A stretch of DNA of 39,092 bases from Fidelibacterota bacterium. GTDB taxonomy: Bacteria > Fidelibacterota > Marinisomatia > Marinisomatales > TCS55. Positions 34,200 to 39,092 of this stretch are shown piece by piece. The stretch is taken from positions 1 through 39,092 of the forward strand of contig JACNLB010000101.1 of NCBI GenBank assembly GCA_014381755.1, in the 5' to 3' direction. Position numbers and translations under genes: made by a program. The stretch's first letter is position 1, and every line of letters starts with the position of its first letter. Below the pieces are notes generated by a model that had not been told where the DNA came from, ran no database searches, and was given only the letters and a program-made list of their open reading frames with translations.

Positions 34200-35385
34200 A
34201 CGTAAGCATAAGCCAGCTGTAATCCAGTTGGCCGCCGCCTTCTTCCCAATAACGGGCAAAGCCCTGCTGCAACACTCCGCCAAACCCAAGTTTCTTGGAA
34301 AAAACAATATCCAGCTCTGAACCCAATGGATCAGATTTTACTCCATCCTTAAAATCATGGTAATGAACATTGAGTTTTAAATCTCCCGGAAGTGAAAATA
34401 TAGCTTTCACATTCCATTCATCTAATCCGACACTATAATTATCAGAAAATCGAGTGTGCCTGTCAAAATAGCCGTGGTATTTATGTCCGGCGCCCCAAGG
34501 GTTGACAAAACTATCTATTCGATCATTATTAAAATCTTCGCCCGAAAAATTTTCTTTACCAAATGACAATCGAGTAAGTATGGGAATAAACGATAAATCT
34601 AAATGAAGATTAATAATGCTCATTGCGGCACTAATATTATTTTCACCATCGTCATGTTCGCGAACACCACTTTGATAAGCATATTCTCCCTCAAAACGTA
34701 TAAACAATATTCCCACATCCCATCGACTGCCAATAGTCCTGCGCATTAATTGAATTTCATTTATATCATAAATGTAATTATACCAATAGAAGTCTAAATG
34801 TTTAAATATAAGTGGGAATGAATTATTTATAATTGGAGAAGAAAAATAAACACCCTGTATTACTTCACTTATATAATCTACCCAGACATCATTAGGAAAA
34901 GTAGAAGAATCGATATTTTTCAGGTAAAATGTATTTAGCGAACCATATTTATTTTGGTTAAAAGAGTGAATACCTTCAAAAGCTCTGCCATAATTATTCC
35001 AATTGTTTTTACTGAATAATCGTTCGTTGCCCAAGGGCATTTCAAATCGGCCAAATCGAATAGTCCAGTTTCGTTTAAGTAAATGGCTTACCTGAAAATA
35101 TATTTGATGAAATTCTACATCATTATAGCTGGGTAGAGTTAAACCAGGTCTATTATAGACGTCTCCCAAGATCCTGGAATCCTGAAGTTGTGCGAAGGCA
35201 GTTACGGGTCCGTTAAAAAATTTTAGACTGATTCTGCTTCGTGTAAAATTTGTTGTAATTGGTTTGCTTGTAAAAAGAGAATCGCTCTTAACCGTTTCCA
35301 AGCGATAGCGAAATTCCGCCTGCCACTCAAATTCAGAAGCCATAGCAAAACTCATCAGCAAAATAAGTGAAAATAATTTATTTAT
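34189..35385 (-). CDS. Probable outer-membrane beta-barrel protein with ATA start
   Basis: The track starts at TTG 35469, but residues 1-28 of that ORF do not look like a protein N-terminus. A textbook AAGGAG lies 6 nt before an in-frame ATA (35385-35383), and translation from there gives a clean signal peptide [M]NKLFSLILLMSFAMA with cleavage before SEFEW. The mature 380 or so residues alternate polar and hydrophobic positions in barrel fashion, as in alginate-export-type porins (FRYRLETVKSD, WTIRFGRFEMPLGNERLF). It ends with LMLTFTL. The ligand is unknown. The ATA start could be real, or a point mutation or sequencing error of ATG. Confidence 0.72.
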   Translation of the reverse strand: MNKLFSLILLMSFAMASEFEWQAEFRYRLETVKSDSLFTSKPITTNFTRSRISLKFFNGPVTAFAQLQDSRILGDVYNRPGLTLPSYNDVEFHQIYFQVSHLLKRNWTIRFGRFEMPLGNERLFSKNNWNNYGRAFEGIHSFNQNKYGSLNTFYLKNIDSSTFPNDVWVDYISEVIQGVYFSSPIINNSFPLIFKHLDFYWYNYIYDINEIQLMRRTIGSRWDVGILFIRFEGEYAYQSGVREHDDGENNISAAMSIINLHLDLSFIPILTRLSFGKENFSGEDFNNDRIDSFVNPWGAGHKYHGYFDRHTRFSDNYSVGLDEWNVKAIFSLPGDLKLNVHYHDFKDGVKSDPLGSELDIVFSKKLGFGGVLQQGFARYWEEGGGQLDYSWLMLTFTL

Positions 35386-35406
35386 GATTTTCTCCTTTTC
35401 ATTAAA

Positions 35407-35472
35407 ACCTTGACAAGGAGGGTAAAAATTTCTTTCAGATTTCTCATATTTTAATTCCCGCCTTGTCAAGGT
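35407..35472. repeat. Inverted pair of ACCTTGACAAGG-NGGG elements
   Basis: ACCTTGACAAGGAGGG (35407-35422) and, inverted, the complement of ACCTTGACAAGGCGGG (35457-35472) face each other across about 34 bp, with one mismatch. Each copy also contains the palindrome CCTTGACAAGG. The pair sits in the gap between the HAD phosphatase stop (35484) and the outer-membrane gene start. It could fold into a long hairpin, serve as a paired operator, or be a dispersed repeat. Confidence 0.6.
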
Positions 35473-35483
35473 CTACACTAAAC

Positions 35484-36152
35484 TTATTCATTGCTCGGTC
35501 CATCCCAAATGATGGGATAGATAGACTCACCAAATACACCTACTGATTTGCCATAAAATATCTCCAAATCTTCCAAGTCAAAAGGCGTTTTAGCTGCTTC
35601 ACCTTTATTGATATTACCAAAATAATTGGCACCGTATTGTTCGATGGATTTTGCATGCCTAACAACACGAACCGGATGAATTCCTGCTTTCAATGCAGCA
35701 ATAATGTCCGTATCTGAATCTCCATAATACAAGTCCAGCCCAAGTTCATTTATTTTACGATGCTTGGAAGTAAACTTTATTCCATTTACCGTATCCTTGG
35801 GCATGAAAAATAAATCCACATTTTTCTCCACTTTATATTTCAAAACTTCAGATAAATAAGTGGCAAGAATTTCTCCGTTTTTCCCAGGTCGGGCGGTGAT
35901 GAAATATACATCATGACCATTTGTTCTGAAAAATTGAACCAGTTCAATTGTGGGAGTAATTGGAATCGAAAAATCTTTATCGTGAGAATTGATCCAACCA
36001 AAATCAATGGGTAACCCATGCTCTTCAATATGGTACTGAAACATGGGTTCTGAAAAAAGAACTGTATCATCAATATCAAATCCCACTTTAAGGATTCCCG
36101 ATTGGGAAAAAACAATAGATGCAGATAATAGAATAGCAATAAATAAACGCAT
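35484..36152 (-). CDS. Secreted acid-phosphatase-like HAD protein (AphA-like)
   Basis: With the ATG at 36152 the protein is 222 residues and opens with the signal peptide MRLFIAILLSASIVFS. The HAD motif I, FDIDDTVLFSEP (DxDDT), is that of class B acid phosphatases; motif II FITARPGK and motif IV YYGDSDTDI are present, with a motif III Lys in KHRKINEL. It probably hydrolyses phosphomonoesters in the periplasm. The start lies 4 bp after the AMP nucleosidase stop; the track's upstream TTG start would overlap it. Family call strong, exact substrate open. Confidence 0.86.
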   Translation of the reverse strand: MRLFIAILLSASIVFSQSGILKVGFDIDDTVLFSEPMFQYHIEEHGLPIDFGWINSHDKDFSIPITPTIELVQFFRTNGHDVYFITARPGKNGEILATYLSEVLKYKVEKNVDLFFMPKDTVNGIKFTSKHRKINELGLDLYYGDSDTDIIAALKAGIHPVRVVRHAKSIEQYGANYFGNINKGEAAKTPFDLEDLEIFYGKSVGVFGESIYPIIWDGPSNE

Positions 36153-36156
36153 AATA

Positions 36157-36930
36157 TCAATACTTAAAATGCTTAATTGGTTCGCCTTCTTTTCCAATAT
36201 GGCTCATGGCATCAATACCAATTTCCAAATGCAAATCAACATATTTCTGTGTGACTTTTGAATCAGATTCGGATGTTTTTATTCCTTCTGGTGTCATGGG
36301 TGTATCTGAAACCAAAAGCAATGCTCCCCGTTCAATTCCGTTGGCAAAACCAACGACAAATATGGTCGCTGTCTCCATATCGATTCCAATAACGCGGACA
36401 TTGCGCAAATAATCTTTGAATCCTTCATCATATTCCCACACACGGCGGTTGGTGGTGTAAATAACACCTGTTCGATATTCTAAATCATTTTCACATAATT
36501 TATCTGAAACATATTTATGAATTTTGAATGAGGGCAAAGCAGGAACTTCTTTAGGAAAATAATCATCACCTGTTCCTTCACCGCGAATGGCAGCACTGGG
36601 AAGAATAAAATGACCAATTTCTGTAGAATGCTTTAATCCGCCGCACTTCCCAAGGAATAAAACACCTTTTGGAGTAACGGCTGAAAGTAAGTCCATGATG
36701 GTTGCCGCATTGGCACTTCCAATACCAAAATTAATTATACTTAATCCATCCTTGTTTGTGGCTGATGTCATGGGACCGCCCCGACCATTTACTTCTACAT
36801 TAAATCTTTCGGCGAACTTATCTACGTAATTCTGAAAATTTGTCATCAATATCCAGTCGCCGAATCCAACGGATGATGTACCGGTATAACGCTTAATCCA
36901 ATTTTTAACTATATCAGCTTTTGTTTTCAA
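36157..36930 (-). CDS. amn: AMP nucleosidase (short Bacteroidetes-type)
   Basis: 257 residues of the nucleoside phosphorylase/AMP nucleosidase superfamily: VLFLGKCGGLK, the ribose/phosphate-binding stretch IGIDMETATIFVVGFANG, and the catalytic Asp in SDTPMTPEG. The length fits the short AMP nucleosidase rather than the longer E. coli Amn. It would split AMP to adenine and ribose 5-phosphate. It begins at TTG in a 4-bp TTGA overlap with the xthA stop; no in-frame ATG is near. Confidence 0.85.
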   Translation of the reverse strand: MKTKADIVKNWIKRYTGTSSVGFGDWILMTNFQNYVDKFAERFNVEVNGRGGPMTSATNKDGLSIINFGIGSANAATIMDLLSAVTPKGVLFLGKCGGLKHSTEIGHFILPSAAIRGEGTGDDYFPKEVPALPSFKIHKYVSDKLCENDLEYRTGVIYTTNRRVWEYDEGFKDYLRNVRVIGIDMETATIFVVGFANGIERGALLLVSDTPMTPEGIKTSESDSKVTQKYVDLHLEIGIDAMSHIGKEGEPIKHFKY

Positions 36931-37691
36931 TCTTCAACCTCTAATGATATGGGGCAATGATCAGAACCCATGACTTCATCATGAATATCTGCATCCAGAA
37001 CTTGATCAGCAAATCCTTCATTCACAAAGAAATAATCGATGCGCCAACCTACATTTCTGGATCGTGCTCCAAAACGATATGTCCACCAGGAATATCGATC
37101 TCCTTCGGGATGAAAAAGGCGAAATGTATCCACCCAGCCATTTTCCACATACGTATCTAATCGTTCCCTTTCTATGGGCATGAATCCGCTATTTTTAACA
37201 TTATCTTTTGGCCTTGCCAGATCAATAGGATGATGAGCTGTATTCCAATCGCCGGTTACGATGACGTTATTTCCTGATTCTACTTGCTCATTGATTATTG
37301 GTAATAGTTCATCATAAAAATCTAATTTATATTGTAGACGTGTCTGATCGCGTTGGCCGTTAGGGAAATAAATATTATAGAGTAAAAAGTTTGGATGCTC
37401 TGTAATTAATACTCTACCCTCGCGATCAAAAATATCTATTCCCAACCCCTCTTGTACATACAGTGCCTCTTCCTTACAAAATGTTGCTACACCGCTATAT
37501 CCTCTTTTCTCCCCGGAATGCCAATACGTATGATAGCCATGTCCTTCTAACAATTCTTTTGGCAATTGCTCCACATGAGCTTTTGTCTCCTGCAGACACA
37601 AGATATCGGGATCGGCGTCTTCCAACCATTTAAGGAAACCTTTTTTATTCACAGCTCTGACACCGTTAACGTTCCATGAAATCAATTTCAT
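36927..37691 (-). CDS. xthA: Exodeoxyribonuclease III (AP endonuclease)
   Basis: 254 residues with the full ExoIII pattern: SWNVNGVRAV, ILCLQETKA (metal Glu), VTGDWNTAH (metal and catalytic Asp/Asn), RIDYFFV and the terminal catalytic His in GSDHCPI. It cleaves DNA at abasic sites. A -10/-35 pair upstream on the minus strand places its transcription start only a few bases before the ATG. Confidence 0.96.
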   Translation of the reverse strand: MKLISWNVNGVRAVNKKGFLKWLEDADPDILCLQETKAHVEQLPKELLEGHGYHTYWHSGEKRGYSGVATFCKEEALYVQEGLGIDIFDREGRVLITEHPNFLLYNIYFPNGQRDQTRLQYKLDFYDELLPIINEQVESGNNVIVTGDWNTAHHPIDLARPKDNVKNSGFMPIERERLDTYVENGWVDTFRLFHPEGDRYSWWTYRFGARSRNVGWRIDYFFVNEGFADQVLDADIHDEVMGSDHCPISLEVED

Positions 37692-37702
37692 AAGTGCATA
37701 AG

Positions 37703-37730
37703 ATTATAACAATGCTCGGACAATATGCAA
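37703..37730 (-). promoter_or_regulatory. Candidate promoter of xthA
   Basis: On the minus strand TTGCAT (37730-37725) and a perfect TATAAT (37708-37703) are separated by 16 bp. Initiation would fall around 37696, about five bases before the xthA ATG, giving a nearly leaderless mRNA. The -35 box matches poorly. The other strand of this 91-bp divergent gap must drive bolA. Confidence 0.4.
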
Positions 37731-37782
37731 AATGATTCCTAATTTCATTTGGTACTTGGTTTGGCAATCACACCATTTGATT

Positions 37783-38031
37783 ATGGATTCTGAAAAAGTA
37801 AAAGATTTAATATTAAATGAAATTCCTGATGCCCATGTGGAAGTCATCGACACCACCGGGACGAATGATCATTTTAGCGCTATTGTGATCAGTGATTCAT
37901 TTAATGGCAAATCTATGGTGCAGCAGCATCAGGTTGTTTACAAAGCTTTGGGTCGATTTATGACCAATGAAATTCATGCGATGCAGTTGAAAACTTTAAC
38001 CAAGGAACAGTGGAAAGGCGAGGAACGATAA
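37783..38031 (+). CDS. bolA: BolA family protein
   Basis: 83 residues from the ATG at 37783 (MDSEKVKDLIL), preferred over the track's 37732 because the upstream residues are not BolA-like. It shows the family core HVEVIDTTGTNDHFSAIVISDSF, then RHQxV-type QHQVVYKALG and the helix-turn segment EIHAMQLKTL with the conserved His. BolA proteins pair with CGFS glutaredoxins in iron-sulfur handling, and such a glutaredoxin is the next housekeeping gene, beyond an inserted ORF. Confidence 0.9.
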   Translation: MDSEKVKDLILNEIPDAHVEVIDTTGTNDHFSAIVISDSFNGKSMVQQHQVVYKALGRFMTNEIHAMQLKTLTKEQWKGEER

Positions 38032-38078
38032 ACGAGAGGCGAGAGAGGAAATGAAAGGAAAAAATTAGGAGAAAAATC

Positions 38079-38444
38079 ATGAAAGACCCTTTAGAAAATT
38101 ATCCTGTTTATGTTAAGTCAATGGAATTCTACGACAAAATGTGGGACGACACTGAAATTTTGCGAAAGGATCCACGTGGAATAGAAATTATGAGACAACT
38201 CGTTCGATCTGCTGGTTCTGTTTGTGCAAATTTTGAAGAAGGATATGGCAGGGGTACTACAAAACAATTTTTATATTTTTTAAGAGTAAGCAGAGGTTCT
38301 GCCAGAGAAACAAAAGGTTGGTACCATCGATCAAAAAGATTATTACAAGCAAATTTATTAAAAGATAGAATTAATGAAATGGATGAAATTATTGCACTAT
38401 TAGCATCTATGATTAATACTATGGAAATAAAACAAAAAAAGTAA
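38079..38444 (+). CDS. Four-helix-bundle protein (23S rRNA intervening-sequence type)
   Basis: 121 residues with the family signature RQLVRSAGSVCANFEEGYGRGTTKQFLYFLRVSRGSARET (about 45-85) and a terminal Lys-rich tail. Such genes occur in 23S rRNA intervening sequences and as stand-alone copies. Here one lies between bolA and the glutaredoxin gene, with a good Shine-Dalgarno sequence (AGGAG). It is flanked by GA-rich DNA upstream (38034-38077) and TTTCGACT repeats downstream, which looks like an insertion. Molecular function unknown. Confidence 0.9.
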   Translation: MKDPLENYPVYVKSMEFYDKMWDDTEILRKDPRGIEIMRQLVRSAGSVCANFEEGYGRGTTKQFLYFLRVSRGSARETKGWYHRSKRLLQANLLKDRINEMDEIIALLASMINTMEIKQKK

Positions 38445-38474
38445 CTTTCGACTGTCGTCTTTCGACTTTCGACT
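38445..38474. repeat. Three short CTTTCGACT repeats after the four-helix-bundle gene
   Basis: CTTTCGACT occurs at 38445-38453, 38459-38467 and 38466-38474, starting directly after the stop codon. The block ends 20 bp before the glutaredoxin ATG. It may mark the edge of an inserted cassette. Confidence 0.6.
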
Positions 38475-38493
38475 ATCTCGAAGAGGAATAACT

Positions 38494-38802
38494 ATGGAAT
38501 TAAAAGAACAAATCATTAACGATATTAAAACAAATTCAATCATGCTCTATATGAAGGGTACACCTGAGATGCCGCAATGCGGTTTTTCGAATGCCGTTGT
38601 GCAGGTGTTAAATCATTATGGAGTGGAATACAATTCAACGAATGTGCTGAGCGATCCGGAGATAAGAGTAAAACTGTCTGAATATTCCAACTGGCCGACA
38701 ATTCCACAGTTGTTTGTGAATGGGGAACTTATCGGCGGTGCTGACATAACCATGGAATTACATGAAAAAGGGGAATTGCTAGATATCCTTGATGATGCAT
38801 GA
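38494..38802 (+). CDS. grxD: Monothiol CGFS glutaredoxin (Grx4 type)
   Basis: 102 residues with the CGFS active site in KGTPEMPQCGFSNAVVQVL, the glutathione-binding WPTIPQLFVNGELIGGADI, and a start preceded by GAGGAA. These proteins carry 2Fe-2S clusters with glutathione and BolA partners. Sharing a transcript with bolA fits that role, although a four-helix-bundle gene now separates them. Confidence 0.95.
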   Translation: MELKEQIINDIKTNSIMLYMKGTPEMPQCGFSNAVVQVLNHYGVEYNSTNVLSDPEIRVKLSEYSNWPTIPQLFVNGELIGGADITMELHEKGELLDILDDA

Positions 38803-38877
38803 GAAAATTCTGAATAATATTTTTGTTCTGACATATAATAAAATATAAATTTGCGCCCCTAATTATATATAATTAAT

Positions 38878-38949
38878 GGCCCGTTCGTCTAGTGGTTAGG
38901 ACTCCAGGTTTTCATCCTGGCAACAGGAGTTCGATTCTCCTACGGGCTA
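38878..38949 (+). tRNA. tRNA-Glu (anticodon TTC)
   Basis: The acceptor GGCCCGT pairs with ACGGGCT (first pair G-U). The D-arm begins GTCTAGTGGTTAGGAC, the anticodon stem CCAGG/CCTGG encloses TTTTCAT (anticodon TTC), and the T-arm is CAGGAGTTCGATTCTCCT. CCA is not encoded (ACAAAC follows), unlike tRNA-Val at the window start. A TATAAT lies 5 bp upstream of the mature 5' end. Confidence 0.95.
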
Positions 38950-38956
38950 CAAACTT

Positions 38957-38985
38957 AAACCCTTCTCAAATTGAGGAGGGTTTTT
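38957..38985 (+). terminator. Intrinsic terminator after tRNA-Glu
   Basis: AACCCTTCTCA and TGAGGAGGGTT form an 11-bp stem with one G-U pair and a 3-nt loop, followed by TTT and an AT-rich tract. It lies 8 bp after the tRNA. The remaining ~105 bp to the window end hold only a small GTTAGT/ACTAAC inverted repeat (39033-39048) and an ATG near 39070, too close to the edge to judge. Confidence 0.85.
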
Positions 38986-39092
38986 ATTTAATAAATAATT
39001 TGGACAATAATAATTTATGTATTAAACTGCGTTAGTGAATACTAACAAACACAACGCTAAATCAAAATAATGAACGAATACACCGAGAGACA

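Noticed and set aside
39033-39092. Start of a new gene near the window end (ATG around 39070)
   Set aside because: Only about seven codons are visible, with no ribosome site; it cannot be judged.

Overview
The window looks like a chromosomal stretch from a marine, diderm bacterium of the Fibrobacteres-Chlorobi-Bacteroidetes (FCB) group. Candidatus Marinimicrobia (SAR406) is my best guess, not a proven call. The pointers are: visibly AT-rich DNA; secreted proteins ending in the 'YPNPFN...GIYF' type C-terminal sorting domain; a 2-oxoacid dehydrogenase E1 with alpha and beta halves fused; a lipoprotein and a probable outer-membrane beta-barrel; a short Bacteroidetes-type AMP nucleosidase. Nearly all genes lie on the minus strand, tightly packed, often joined by TGATG, ATGA or TTGA stop/start overlaps.

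Layout. 1-497: a tRNA-Val preceded by a tandem array of 95-bp units, each carrying the first 11 nt of the tRNA. 498-2897: Lon protease. 2991-9520: one operon holding a complete 2-oxoacid dehydrogenase complex plus its lipoylation enzymes (lpd, lipB, fused E1, E2, lipA), ending in a small diheme cytochrome. 9507-11485: a pterin/queuosine group (PTPS/QueD homologue, YhhQ transporter, FolE) plus an ABM-domain protein. 11559-15951: endonuclease III, a receiver-like protein, a DUF309 protein, an MBL-fold hydrolase, an unknown helical protein, a lipoprotein and a CBS-pair protein. 15970-21709: three secreted proteins (sorting-domain protein, subtilisin, zinc carboxypeptidase with a dockerin-like tail). 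21720-24273: citrate synthase and a DUF1015 protein.

24282-33286 is the most interesting region: a phosphonate biosynthesis and surface-decoration locus. It encodes PEP mutase fused to a cytidylyltransferase, phosphonopyruvate decarboxylase, an iron alcohol dehydrogenase placed to reduce phosphonoacetaldehyde to 2-hydroxyethylphosphonate, a tandem LicD-type phosphotransferase with one apparently dead half, two CDP-glycerol-glycerophosphotransferase-like enzymes and an MsbA-like ABC exporter. I infer that it makes a CMP-activated phosphonate and puts it on an exported glycan or lipid.

33351-39092: GNAT acetyltransferase, an orphan GroES-like protein, a probable outer-membrane barrel whose best start is ATA, a secreted acid-phosphatase-like HAD protein, AMP nucleosidase, exonuclease III, then on the plus strand bolA, an inserted four-helix-bundle (23S IVS-type) gene, a CGFS monothiol glutaredoxin and tRNA-Glu with a clear terminator. 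The last ~105 bases hold no gene I can support.
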